A DNA stretch of 64,000 bases from Raffaelea ambrosiae. Taxonomy: Eukaryota > Ascomycota > Sordariomycetes > Ophiostomatales > Ophiostomataceae. Of this stretch, positions 21,191-33,542 are shown piece after piece. The notes under the pieces were generated by a model. That model was not told the DNA's origin, did no database searches, and worked only from the letters and a program-made list of their open reading frames with translations. The position numbers and the translations under genes were made by a program. The first letter of the stretch is position 1. Each line of letters begins with the position of its first letter. Location: positions 2,888,226-2,952,225 of the forward strand of contig PCDI01000004.1 of assembly GCA_002778195.1 (NCBI GenBank), in the 5' to 3' direction.

Positions 21191-22999
21191 TCATCCGTGG
21201 GGTGGCCGTATGGGCATGGCTCGTTCGTGTTGGCTGGCATCGGAAACAGCATTCATCATCATGTGCTTGTCACGGTAGATGAACGAAGACGGGAAGCGGA
21301 ACGTGGTCTAGGAAGGTTAGAAACACGAAATTCAAAGCAAAGAGCAGAACAGACGAACAAAAAGAAAAACAAATGAATTGAAAAAAGAAAGAAAGAAAGA
21401 AAAGAGAAAAAAAAACACATACCGATATGTAGGCGTGGGCCGACCGCAGACCCAGCGTGTTCCCAATGTGCCGCAGCCGCCCGCACAGGTACGCCCGCTG
21501 CGCCTTGGTCGTGCAGTCGTGGCTCGCCACGCCCGCCAGCGGCCACACCAGCAGCAGGCCTGCCAGCGCCTTGGGCTGCCGCTGGTGCGGGTCGTCGCCC
21601 GCGCCGCCGCCGGGCATCGACGCGCCGCCGCCCAGCATATGGTTGTTCATGTAGGGGAAGTGCGGGTGCTGCGGGCGGCCGCGTCCGTGTCCGTGACCGT
21701 GTCCGTGACGCGTGGACTGGGACTGGGACGGGGACGGGGACGGGGTGGTCACCGGCATCGTGGCCGACCCCAGCAGGTAGAACGGCACCGAGGCGATGAC
21801 GTCCGAGATGATGCCGTTGCACACCCGCACGACGCTGGCGTACTCGGGCGTGGTGCGGTAGTCAAAGTCGGCGGCCGGCCCGCCCAGAAAGGACACGCAG
21901 CGCAGGATCAGCGACGACAGCACCAGCCGGCTCAGCCGGCTGATGTTCCACATGTGCGCCACCGACAGGTCCGGGTAGACGTCCACGCGCCCCGGAAACG
22001 CCTCGGCGCGCTCGTAGTCCCCGTCCGGCACGTCGCCCGCCAGCGCCAGCGTGTAGTACCGGTACACCTCGGGCATCGCCGACAAGAAGGCGCCCACCTC
22101 GTTGTCGATCGCCTGGATCCGCCGCAGCAGCGTCCGCATCGCCGCCATGTCGCTCGGCCGCCGCGCCGCCGACGCGTGCAGCTGCCGGCCCAGCTCCGTC
22201 CGCAGCTGGCTCGTCTCCAGCGCAAACTGCTGCGAGCGCGCCATGGCGCCGTCGATCACGGGAGGCGACGGACGCACAGGCGATCCGGACGACCCCTCCG
22301 CCGCCGCCGGTCCCCCCCCTTTCTCGACGTTTGTGCCCGCTCCCGCTCCTCCCGCTCCTCCCGCTCCCGCTCCCGCTCCTGCTCCCCCTCCCCCTCCCTG
22401 CAGCCAGTTCACACTCGTCAGCGGCGGCGGCGTGTCCGCCGACAGTGCGTGCGCCAGCAGCTGCAGCCGCACCGCGTTGAACAGCAGCTGCTCGGTCCGC
22501 GTGCGGATGCGGCCCGGGCCGCGTGCCTGCACAATCTGCACGGCACCCTCAATGTGCGACCGCCAGGCCAGCAGCTCGCGGCGCGCGGTGATGTTTTCAA
22601 AGAGACCCAGCAGCAGCACCGTCGCCAGCGTGGCGTCGGCGGTGCTGCTCTCGTGGCCCCCCGACAGGGCCTCGGTGGTGCGCGCCAGCGCGGCCGTGTA
22701 CTGGCCGATGGCGACGGCGTGGAAATCAATCGTGTCGCTGACCCAGCGGCTGCCGAGCGCAGCAAAGGCACAGGCCCGGAGGGCGTACAGGACGGGGCTG
22801 TCGGCGGGCTGGTCGCGCAGGACGGGGACGACGTACTCGAAGTAGGTGCTGGTCATGGGAAAGGCGGGGGTGGACACGCCGCCGGAGGGGGCGGCGGTGG
22901 TGGCGGCGCGTGGCAACAGAATAAAGTTGGCGGCAAAGTAGCATAGGGCGAGCTCGCCGATGGGCATGGTGAGGGCAGTGGATGGGTGGTTGTTGGTGC

Positions 23000-23030
<31 letters not shown>

Positions 23031-24538
23031 GCCCAAAGTCATGGATTGGGCCTGGATGGCGGGCGAGGCGGAGGCGGACAGCGGTGGCCCGCCCATGGTG
23101 CGCGGGCTGGCGGCGTCGCTGGCTGCACTCGAGTCGGGGCTGGACGTGGCCGACGTGGCGGCCGATGCGGCCGATGCGGAGCCAGACAGGTAACCACCGC
23201 CGCCACCGCCACCGCCACCGCCACCACTGCCAGTCACGGACGAGCCGGCCATGCTGTCCGAGGCCGTCGAGACGGAGCTGGTCGACAGGCGTGGGCGAGG
23301 ATCGGCCACTATGCCCCCGAACGATGCCCGTCCAGTCATTCCTCCGTGCATTCCGTCGTCGTCTGTCATCATGTGGTGACCCCCGACGACACCTCCCGAC
23401 ACAAAGATGGTCGTCTCCGTAGCGGCCGCGGACAACAGCATCGCCACATTGTCGCCGCGGGTCATCGGCACAATGGAGTTGAGGTCGTTCAGCCCGCCGG
23501 GTGGTGGTCCGTGGGCCGGGCCGTGGGCCGAGCCGTGGGCCGGGCCGGCGAGGTCCAGCCCGCCTGCGGCGATGCCACTGCTGATGTCGTTGACAATGTC
23601 GTTGACAAAGTCGCCGCCTCCTTCGGGGTACTGGTACGGCGAGGTGTAAGGGTGGTAGCCGGCGGCCTGTGGTGGAAGCATCAACAGGGATGGCGGCGAT
23701 GGCTGGTGGAGGTGGTGAAGAGCGTAGCCCATATGTTGATGCTGCTGCTGCTGCTGCTGGTGTTGGTGTTGTTGAGATAATGTGGGTGTCGATGATTTGG
23801 ATGATGAAGACGACGGTGCGGACGGAGAATGCACGGTCTGTTGTTGTTGCTGTTGCTGTTGTGGTTGTTGTCGTGGTTGTTGGTGTTGCTGCTGCTGCTG
23901 CTGCTGCTGCGTCGGCTGGGATGGCGCGGCCGAGCTCGACTCGGAGCCCCCGCGCGCAAAGCGGCGCTGTGTCCGGCGAGTCTCATCGCGGTGGACACGG
24001 TCAAAGTCGGTCGCATAGGCGCACTGGCGCCCGGACCGGATGCAGCGGTGACATACGGGACGTGTTTCGTCGCACTGAAGGGGGGAGAGATAACAAATAA
24101 GTCTCAGGTTAGTTTTTTTTTTAAGTGTGATGTTTGGATGAAGTCATTTTAGGGAGATCTTGGATTGTTTTTTTTAGATGTATTTTTATGTTGATCTGCA
24201 TTGTCTTTTTTTTTTCTTTTTCTCTTGTCTTTCGATCTAAGTGTGAAAAGGGTAAAGGGCGTGGAAATCGGGTGTGCAAGTGTTCAGCCGAACAATTAAA
24301 GTTGGGTGTGTATATCCAGGCAAGTGTATGTAGGTGTGTGTGTGAGTGTGTTGAAGCATGAGAAGTGTGTGTGTGTGGTGTGTGTCTGTGTGTCTGTGTG
24401 TCTGTGTGTGTGCAGAATGTGTGCAGAGTGTGTGCAGAGTGCGTGCAGAGTGTAGTGCATCCAAAAGGAGAGGCTTGCCTTAATGCGACGAGTTTTGCAC
24501 GTCGTGCATGCCCGTGATATGGGCCGCGACTGAGGCAT
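21191..24538 (-). CDS. Zn2Cys6 transcription factor with polyQ linker and fungal-specific TF domain
   Basis: Three exons, 24479-24538, 21423-24074 and 21191-21307, encode 942 residues. Exon 1 encodes MPQSRPISRACTTCKTRRIK. Exon 2 continues CDETRPVCHRCIRSGRQC, completing the six-cysteine binuclear cluster. The 404-nt intron between them starts with GC (AAG|GCAAGC) and ends TTCAG, so it is a GC-AG intron. Gln, His, Ser and Asn runs follow (about residues 60-290). The C-terminal half contains the fungal TF segment TLATVLLLGLFENITARREL. The last 38 residues come from exon 3, after a GTATGT intron. The protein should bind DNA in the nucleus; its targets are unknown. The 5' intron is full of GT repeats. 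Confidence 0.87.
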
Positions 24539-24800
24539 CAAGGTGCCGATGAAAGGGACCCGGTCGAGGGGGGCCCGGTCGAAACGTCGGATGCGAGGCC
24601 GGCCGGCTTGCACGCCGCTTTGTTGTATTCCCCGCGGCTGGTTGTGCGGCTGATGGGTGCGGCTCTTCTGGGGGTGCGATATGCGTTTCGTGTGTGTGTG
24701 TGTGTGAGTGATACAAGGGGTGGGAAGTGGTGTCTTCAACCCCACACCGGCATTGGACGGGCTGTCTGGGAAGACGTGAAAGACGGACAAGGCGAAGGGG

Positions 24801-24833
24801 GCGAGAAGCGAGAAGCGAGAAGCGAGAAGCGAG
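24801..24833. repeat. Heptamer tandem repeat (GCGAGAA)
   Basis: Four full copies plus five bases of a fifth, uninterrupted. Confidence 0.9.
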
Positions 24834-25175
24834 TATTGATCAGCATGCGTCGTGAGGGCGTCTCTGTGCGATGGCAGCGTAGATGAACGTGCATGCGTGG
24901 GTGCAGCGAGAGAAAAAGAAAAGGGAAGCCGGTGGGCTTTATGGAGAAACCAAAAAAGGGCACGAGGCAGGAGAAAAGCAGGGCGGGCTTGTGGCAGGAT
25001 ATAGTTACGCGCATACGCAGAGGAGAGAAAGAGAGAGGGAGGAAGGTGAGGAATCACAGGAATAATATTGATAAAAATAAAAAAGAAGGAAAGATCCGCG
25101 GTCGACTGGGGTGGGAGTCGTAAAATATCGTAAGAAATCGTATGGTCGGACAGACAGGGCACGTCGGGGGGGGGG

Positions 25176-25200
25176 TTTGGTTTGGTTTGGTTTGGTTTGG
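25176..25200. repeat. Pentamer tandem repeat (TTTGG)5
   Basis: Five exact copies directly after a G run. Confidence 0.9.
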
Positions 25201-25833
25201 TTTTCTTTTTTTTTTGAACTCTTGTGTCGTTTTTATCTTTCTTTTTATTTTCCTATTTTCCTACGTTCGTTCCTTCCCTTTTCGTCGATCCCGCTTTATT
25301 CGAGAGACGTCTCTTTTTCGTCTTCGGTGTTTTCGTCCCCTTTCTCGTCCTTTTTGCTCGTTTCAAGAAATGGATCGTTTTTGACGGAATTACCCAGAGG
25401 ACAGGAAGCGGAGACGATCAGACGTCGTTCGCATGCATGCCGTGCACCACTCGGTCGTATTGATTCTGACGGCAGGGAAGCCAACGCACCAAAGCACCCC
25501 AGGATGATGGCAAACAGAGAGAGAAACGAACGAACATGCACAGTGTATTTGACGTGTGGGTGTGTGTGTGTGTGTGCCCGAAGTAGTCGACGCAACCCTG
25601 GATCGCTTAAAAACTCGTGGCCTGCCGATTTGCCCACTTGTCGACGGACCAAAAAAAAAAAAAAAGAACCCTGGTCCCCTGGCTCGGCGGTTTTGTGCAG
25701 AATGGAAGACTCCGTCTGGAGATGGTGGTCCGGGACCGAGTGGAAGAGGACCTGGCCAAGATATAACTATGGCTCACAAGACGACTAAGACGAGCCACGA
25801 TGACTGCACCAGCACGGCACGCATCATGGCAGG

Positions 25834-25876
<43 letters not shown>

Positions 25877-25879
25877 CAC
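25834..25879. repeat. CA dinucleotide microsatellite
   Basis: A long run of CA interrupted once by CG near its end. Confidence 0.9.
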
Positions 25880-27141
25880 CCATCACCCATGGAGGGGGGA
25901 AATGCGGCAAGCCAGGCAGACAAGCATACAGAGTACAAGCGAGGCACGACACGACCGAGAAAAGATGTCCTGGAGGAGAAGGCGAGCGCGAGGCCGAGAT
26001 GGGGGGTGCGTGTGTGTGGAGGATCCAGAACGCATGGCGGCCCCACCCGGAAACCGTTTTCTTTCGATTAGCGCGCTCCACTCCCGTTATTACAGGAGGT
26101 GCTGACCACCAATTGCGCTGTTGAAATCGGCTTGCCGCCGTTGGCTTTCTGGCGCCTTGGTTGGGTCCTGGCCGTGGTGGGTAGTGCTCTGGATGGGTGT
26201 CAGCGCGGTGGCCAGCGCGGTGGCCAGCGTGGTAGCGGTTGGTTGGCGGTGGTTCTGGCGGTGGTTTGGCCCTTTTGGCCTTTTTGGTGGTCTTGCCTTG
26301 GGGTGGGAACTGCGAGAGTGGGGTCTTGGGGTGGGTTTGGGGCCCGTTTCTCTGGCTGTGATTTTTCTTCCTCTTCTGGCTGTTCTCGCTCATGGACCCT
26401 GCTCTTCAGTTGCCCACTTCCTATCGCCCCCTGCCCTCCACCCCTGGCTGGTGGAACGCCCACCTGGTGTCCTTGGGACGTCTCTTTCGTCATGCACATC
26501 TTATGTACATAGTAAGATGCTGTTGTCTTCTCATCTCGCGAGGGTCGTCGCACACACACTAGCACGGGCAGGTTGTGTTGTATTCCTGCATTGGCTTCTT
26601 CACTAGACGCAGACTAACAACACCGAAAACTCGTTTGTGGCCTGTTCTTTCATGCAGAGAAGCCATTGAACGATCCTTTTTTGCACGATCGTGCGGGTTT
26701 TTTCTGCTTCCAAAGTCTTTTTATGTTTCTCATGGACGTCGTTTCTGCTATTTCTGCCATTTGCTCTTTTTGTGCCTGATCTGTGTTGTGCATCTCGTTT
26801 TCGGTCCTGTTTCTGCTCGGTTTCCGCTCTGTTTCTGCTCGGTTGACCAGCGTCATGGCTCGTTTTTGGTCCTTTTTTTTGCGTTTCGACTTTGTCTCTT
26901 TCGCTATCCGCTGGCGCCCCAGCCCATTGTTTCGTGGGTTCTTCCGTTAGTCTGTTGTGGCCCGTTGGCAACTTCCATGCACTCTTTCTGCACTTGCTCG
27001 CAGTTGGCTGCAGGCCTGCCTTTTCCAACCTGCAGTTGCCCGGTGCGCAGTCTGCCGTTTGTCTGGACTCTTCGATCCGTAAGGAGACACAAGAATGACA
27101 AGAGTCGCAGAATCATAGAACCAAATCGCAGGATAGCCGAG

Positions 27142-27177
27142 TTCACCAAGTCAACCAAGTCAACCAAGTCAACCCAG
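27142..27177. repeat. Nonamer repeat (TCAACCAAG), four copies
   Basis: Two exact central copies flanked by one imperfect copy on each side. Confidence 0.85.
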
Positions 27178-30100
27178 CCAGCCCCAACCAAATCAACACG
27201 CTTCACAACTGGGAACGCCTGCATAAGCCAGCACAACCGCGCAACCGCAACCACACAGTCTAGGCTTGATCAACGACGGCATGCGCTTTCCAACTTGCTG
27301 CTGTGCTTTGTGCGGCTTTGACCCTCTTTTCGCGATTTGTGGCCCGTCGATACCGCCCCTCCTTAACCCCTCCCCGTTAATTTCCCTTCCTTTTTTTTTT
27401 TTGCTTTTTCTGCCCGTTCTCGCCCTATTACACTTCGGGTATGCTCCGTATCTGACATATCTCACATATCTCACAAATCTCACATGAAAGACAACGCTGC
27501 CGGATGCCGAAGCCGGGTCCCCGTGGGGCACATCCAACGGTCGCTATACAAAGAGGGCTCAAACAAAAAAAAAAAAGAAAGACCGAACAAAGAACAAGAG
27601 CAGAGAATAAAGAAAAATTGCTTTTTTTTCTTTTCTTTCCTTTTTCTGCCCCGACAGGCACTACCGAGATTCCTTTGTTTTTCTGCGGATCTCCATGAAT
27701 ACAGTGGGCATACGCCCTGTTCGATTGCGTATCATTTTGCGCTCCACGTGGCAAAATAAATTGACCATCTCGCTTTCGGGGAATTTAAAAAAAAAAAAAA
27801 AAGGAAATAGCAGGGGAAACGGAAAGTAAGCGAGCGAGAACGGGAAAGAAACAAAAAGCCAAACAAAAGTAGCAGGTAATATGGCAAAGGTACGGACAAC
27901 CGCAGGCAAGACTAGTTGAAACACAACTCGCACGAGGGATCGCACGAAGGACGCTGGGATGCGAAGCCAGCTTAGTTAGGCCTGGCCAGCTCAACAACTC
28001 ACGCGCCCAGAGAGCAGACCTGGAAACAGCCCAAAGGAAGCTGGCTCCCCTGGCTCCGACTGGCAAGCACCGCCATGCGGAGGTCCGGGTCGGCTGCGTG
28101 TTTTCCAGGTGGCTGTTCCTGTCCAAGGGTTGCTTGCTATCCCGGCAGCAGCTTCTAGGCGGTTTCCCAGTCCGGCCCAGTCGATCCAAGATTGCTCAGG
28201 GTGAAGGAAGTCTGGAGGTAACGATCGCCTACAACGTAGAGTATCGTGGACTGTTGCCCTTCCCCTGTCTTATTTTTGGCTCTTTTTTTTTCCCTCCCTT
28301 TTTCCTCTTCCTCTTCTTCGGCCGTTTTGCCCATCGTAGCATTCACTGGTCTCGAGTTGTCATCCGATGCCATCCCACACCACCACCACCGACAGATACG
28401 TGACATTGTGGGAACCCCCAAGTGCCGCTTGGTTGCTAACCCGGAGTGGTTAGAGATGTCGTCAAGTAAGACAAGTGAGGTCCTGATGCCTTCTGTCTGA
28501 TTCTGCGGGTGCTTCTGTTGTCTCACCTTCTACTGTAGTACTTTCTGTCTCTGGTCGTCGGCCTGTTGTTCCTCTTTGTCTGTTCTCGGCTTTTCTACTT
28601 TGAATCCACATCTCCGGTTGACAACGCCTTTGGACTTGAACTAGTTAGTTAGTCCCTATCTGGCACAGTTCTACTCGTATCTCGTTTTTTTTTTTCCCCT
28701 TCCTCTCCGTCATCCGGCGGGAAATGCCATGTTTTCTTCTCCCTCTTTTTTCCTCTTTGCAATCCCTCTGCCTGAGATGAGCCTCCATCCCAGGACCACA
28801 ATTCCTGCACAATTCCCAAAACACCAACCTTCGACCCCATCCAACACACCAACTGCAGCCAACTAAAATCTCCCGTAGTGCTGATCAACGTTGCCAACCC
28901 ACTTCTTTGAGCCGCCTACGAAAAGGTGAGAAAGGGCGACCCGGAGAAGAAGCCGGCCCGCGGTCATAACACGAGTTTGGCACGCCCACGCCCACGCGAA
29001 CACACAAGACACACACACAGGCACACAGGCACACTAGCGAACGTGGCCCAACTGTTCTGCAGAGGTTGGCAAGCACAGCGTAAGCATGCGCCGAAGCGAG
29101 GCAGCAGGAAAGTTCCGTCACGCGTAGAATTGAAGCAGAGAGCGAGACCGAAATAGGAAGATGCAAAGACAAAATCCCTCCCCCGTCACTCAGTCAGGCA
29201 GGCATTCAATCATCCATCATCCATGCACGCTCGTGCCGTCGCCCGCCCATTCACACCCTCATCGACGGACAGCGAAGACCAGAAAATTCTGCCTTTTGGC
29301 CGACTGTCCCTAGCCTGCTTCCTTGGTGCGTGGCTGCTTCGTTGGTGCCTCCTTGCTTTGCCTCTGGTCGGCTGTCGTGTTGGTCCGTTCCTCCTCCTTC
29401 AATTGTGCCTTTTCCCCCCCTCTGGTGAGACAAGCTGTTTTCTGTCAAGCGGCCACTCCCAGTGAAACAAAGACATCTAGCGCTCTTGTGGCATTTCTTT
29501 CCTTGTCTCCTATTTCTCCTTTCCCCTCAATCCTGCCAGCACCCGCATGGTTGTTTCGGACATGCTCGAGATCCTGGAAAATGACTCGGTCCTCGGTTCC
29601 AGGCCGACTGCTTCGCCTATGTACGGTACCTCCTAAAAAAACAACACCGCTGGCGGAAAATACCCGAGGGCATTTCGGCGCCCGGCGCAAAAAGCTGCTT
29701 TATTTAGTGCCCATCACGTGGCTGCCACGATTGTTTTACTACAGACGCTGCAGACCTGGAAGGCGTGGCAGAACTGCATACAGCGCAGTGGCACTATGTA
29801 GGACTTCTTGAGACCATGTCTATCCACACCCCCCCCCTCTCCCGCCATTGGGTGTTGCTACATCTCCTGCACCATGCTGCACCCCTCCCACCCCTCCCCA
29901 TCCCGATCTCAATTCAACGGTCATCTCTCTCGGCTAGTACCCAAGCCCAACCCATGCCAGAAACAAACGGCTAATGCAGATGTTTGTTTTTGCTGACCTG
30001 CGGTGGCTGGTTGGTGTGTGTGTCCCTCGCTCGCTCTCGGAATGTAAGATATCTTACGGAGAAAGTACGAGTATTCGTATGCGGCATGCAGTTCACAACC

Positions 30101-32314
30101 CACAACTTCGTAGTCGGGTCCAGTCCGCTTCCAGTAGCTGGTGTATCTATGCCCACACACACACGGGGCTTTTGTTCCTTCTCTTTTCCTTTTCCTTCTT
30201 TTTGGGGGGGGAGCTCTGTCCTGTTAGTTCTCTGACGCCACTCTGAGACACCGATGGACGATCTCGCCCAGCGAATGAGATGTCCGATGCATGGATCTTA
30301 GGTTATGCAGGTCGTTTGTGAAGCATTAGCCACCATGTACGATTGTAGAGCAGATAGATGCATGGTGAACCAGGGCCATTCAACACCATTCAACGTTTCC
30401 TGTACTCGCACACACACGCACATAGGCGCACACGCGCGCACACACCTACGTTAGTGCCCAGGCAATAGTCTCGTTTGACGATTGGCACTGGCTGGCCAAT
30501 GCGGCGCATAAGACAAGCCCCCTATTCCAAAGTACATATCTCTTACATAGTAGTTTTCTCTGCTCTCTTTTTTATTATTTAATTCTTGACCGCCCTTCAG
30601 TTCCACCACCACTTCACTGGCCAACTTACCACCACCATCGTTGTCCTTCCCACACCCTGGCCTCCTCAAAAAAGAGGCTAGATGTCAGCATGGCTGCTAC
30701 TCGTATGGACAGGCTCCTCGCCTCTGTAGTACAAGGAATGTCCCTGCACAGAGTTGGGAGGCCAGATGGTGCTCTATGACGAGCCCAAAAGACTGGGAGG
30801 GTGAGAGGGAGGGGGGGAGGGGGGACCAAAGGACCGAAAGGGCCCAGTACGAATGCGACGGATCAATGGCAAGTCAGAAGAGAAGAGAGGAAGAGACATC
30901 AAGCCTACGGAAAGCCCATTGAAACCAAGAGACACCAAGAACCCCGGGAAACCACATGTCTACACCGTAAGAGGCAGGAAAAAAGGACGTAACCAAACGC
31001 CAACAGACACCGAGCTGGGACCGAATTGCATAGCGAAAAGGAAGACGGTTGAGCAAACAGCAGACACAACAAAAAAAAAAAGTCCCAAAAAGGCGAAAAG
31101 CAACGACAGGCTTAACAGGCCGAAGCGAGTCGGTTTCTCTCTTGTGTCGTTGTAATTTTGTTACCCCAACAGTTGCTTGTGCAACAAGCAAAACATCTGA
31201 TTCTTCGATCTCATTTTACATTTTCTTTTTTTTCTTTTTCGCCCCCCGAGTTGGTGCACAGTTCGTGGATTGGCGTGGGCAAGGTATGTTGTCCGTTCGG
31301 GGGGGATGGATGTTACATGGACAGTGAAAATGGAGTCAAGAGCGCAAAGAAAGAGGACCCTCCGTATTAACAGCGCGTCATATGTGTCATATGGGTTTCT
31401 CCTCTACTCGTACTCGCAGACATGCTGCTCGTATGTACAGCATGGGGAAAAAACGTACTACGTAAAATAAAAATAAACGAGCAAATCGGTAGCAAGTACC
31501 TCCCAAGGAATAGATCAGATCGGTTGGAAAACACGTACCAAGACTCGGATCAGATCGGTAGGCAATCCGTCCCAACAACCTTGCGAGATGCGATCGAGTG
31601 AGGGCAACATCGAGGAAACAAGAACAGATCGGGAAAATTGAGCCGTTAGACAGCCACGCACAAAAAAGACTGCGGCAAAGCAATACATGTCTCCGATGGA
31701 TGACAAGTTGTTTAAAAAAAATAACGAGAGAATTGAGAGGCAAAAAAAAAGGGTACCCAATGTCATTCTCAAGGACTGGACTGCGAACCAAGCCACGGTT
31801 TGGTTCGGGTGACTCCGTTTGGTTGTTCCTACCGCCTAAATGGATACGATGGGGGGCAAACCAGACCAAACCAAGAGAGAAAGAGAGCCCCCTCTGTTGA
31901 GTGGGAAAAGAAAAAAAAAGAAAAAAAATAGCGGTATCATATGAACGTCAATTAATGAGCCGTCTCAAAAATTGCCATGAGAAGACAGCGTGTGCTTTAC
32001 ACAAATGACAGAATTTGAGAGTAAAGAAATTCGAAGAAATTCATTGTTTCAATAAATGACAAGACATATCAAACCGACGTGTATCATGTAGTGGCCAGAT
32101 CGTCAATGCTTCCTGGTGTTTATGTAGCTCTTAATCAAACATTTGGGCACTGCTGCCGAGACTGCATCCCGGCAAGATGAGGCCCAAGCCATGGTCTGCG
32201 CCTGGCCACGAAACGGACGGCATCTTGACGTGAAATGGTATTGCGCCTCTAGGCAAGGCCCGATTCAAGCCCTTGGAGACAGCAAAACAATTCCATTGTG
32301 ATTTGACCACCGCC

Positions 32315-33196
32315 ATGCACGCCCTGGGCATCCTGGCTTGCCTGGCCGCCGCTGTCTGGCCAGCAGCAACAGAAGCAACATCCGCAGCAGCGTCATGGTC
32401 GTCTTCCAAGTCCAAGTGGGCGGGCGCCACAACCTACCCAACGACCGTCACCCGCATCTGGTCTCGAACCAAGACGCTGACACCGACGGCCACAGTCGGC
32501 CCCGACGATGCAGAGCCCACCGTCACGTCCGTGGCCGTCTCGACCGTCACCATGTACGACCCGTGGCCCAGCAGCCCCAACCCGGAGGACTTTCCGTACA
32601 CACTGACGCAGACGGCCATCACGAAGCGTCGAGACTTTCTCGTGCGTGTCGCCGAGAGCAGCAGCAGCAGCAGCACGGCAGAAGCGGACGCCGGGGCCGC
32701 TGCATCACCGACGACGACGACGACCACGGTGTCTGTCTCTCTGGACCCCACCGTGGCCACGCGCACCGTGGCCACCACCTGGGTCATTTGGAACACCTCG
32801 CCGACCGACCTGCCCGTCGGCCGCGTGCCCGGGTGCCACGGCGGCTGCGCGCCGGTCATCAAGCCCGACCGGCGGTGCACCGCGCGGGGGCTGGCCACGG
32901 CCTGCCACAGCCAGTGCAAGATCCGCCACGTCGAGGGCTGGGAGGTGTGGTGGTGCCAGCAGAGGGGCCCGACGGCGATGAACGGAACAAGCGCCGCCGA
33001 GAAGAGCCGTGGTGGTGGCACGGGTAGCATCCCGCCTCCCGCCACCACCGAGGTGGCCATCGGGAGGGTCTGCACCGACAGCGTCGACTACTACGAGCAG
33101 CTTCTGGAGCCGTGTGACCACAGCGACCACCGGCTGGACTGTCCGCCGTGTGCCGAAGAGGAAAGCCTGGCAGGCGGAGGGTTTGCTGTGTACTGA
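32315..33196 (+). CDS. Predicted secreted Cys/Thr-rich protein, family not recognised
   Basis: This single-exon gene encodes 293 residues. The first ATG gives MHALGILACLAAAVWPAATEA, a convincing signal peptide. The frame is open upstream but has no earlier ATG. The middle is Ser/Thr-rich (SSSSSSTAEADAG, TTTTTTVSVSLDPTV). The C-terminal third is Cys-rich and Trp-containing: VPGCHGGCAPV, RCTARGLATACHSQCKIR, VWWCQQRG, VCTDSVDYYEQ and DCPPCAEEE. An even set of cysteines there suggests disulfide bonding. No transmembrane helix or GPI signal follows. GC-rich codon use like neighbouring genes supports a real gene. It could be a cell-wall or effector-type protein, but no family is claimed. Confidence 0.7.
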   Translation: MHALGILACLAAAVWPAATEATSAAASWSSSKSKWAGATTYPTTVTRIWSRTKTLTPTATVGPDDAEPTVTSVAVSTVTMYDPWPSSPNPEDFPYTLTQTAITKRRDFLVRVAESSSSSSTAEADAGAAASPTTTTTTVSVSLDPTVATRTVATTWVIWNTSPTDLPVGRVPGCHGGCAPVIKPDRRCTARGLATACHSQCKIRHVEGWEVWWCQQRGPTAMNGTSAAEKSRGGGTGSIPPPATTEVAIGRVCTDSVDYYEQLLEPCDHSDHRLDCPPCAEEESLAGGGFAVY

Positions 33197-33542
33197 GAGG
33201 CGGTGGAACGAGAAATTTGAGCGAGCAAGAAAGAAAAAGAAAAAGAAAAAAGGAAAAAAAAAAGAGAGAGAGAGAGAGAACAAATTGGAACGAGGAGAGC
33301 AAACACATCCAAGAAGAACAGAAAAATGGCCGTCAAGAGCAAACAAACGAAATAGACCAAGTTTGCATTTTTTTTGTCATCACAAAGAAACTCCAAAAAC
33401 ATAAATCACAAATTTTCACCATTCTGTCCAACGCCGGGCATGCCAAGAGAGGATCTCAACGTCCAAAAAGGGGACCAACATCCAATGTTCCGTGCCATTC
33501 TCGCCCACTTCGATTTCTTCGACCGTGTTCTCTGTCCGTAGC
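33197..33542. other. Convergent 3' region
   Basis: Short spacer with a purine tract (GAAAAAGAAAAAG, then GAGAGAGAG) between two converging genes. No gene is seen. Confidence 0.5.

Larger units (their letters stand above)
24539..32314. other. 7.8-kb region without a recognisable gene
   Basis: No frame in this stretch resembles a known protein or shows the GC-rich codon use of the genes around it. Longer open frames (for example 26575-27321 on plus) are Phe/Cys/Leu-rich products of pyrimidine-rich DNA. The region has T and C tracts, several simple repeats listed separately, and direct copies of GATCAGATCGGT at 31513 and 31548. Copies of TACTCGTA and ACTATGTA are scattered from 26.5 kb onward. 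No tRNA or 5S rRNA gene was found by eye. It may be promoter and leader sequence of the flanking genes, a non-coding RNA locus, or decayed sequence. Confidence 0.5.

Noticed and set aside
25834..25879. CA run as a CRISPR-like or telomeric repeat
   Set aside because: It is a plain dinucleotide microsatellite; there are no spacers and no TTAGGG units.
26575..27321. Long plus-strand open frame in the gene-free block
   Set aside because: The product is Phe/Cys/Leu-rich, from pyrimidine-rich DNA, with no domain and no matching codon use.
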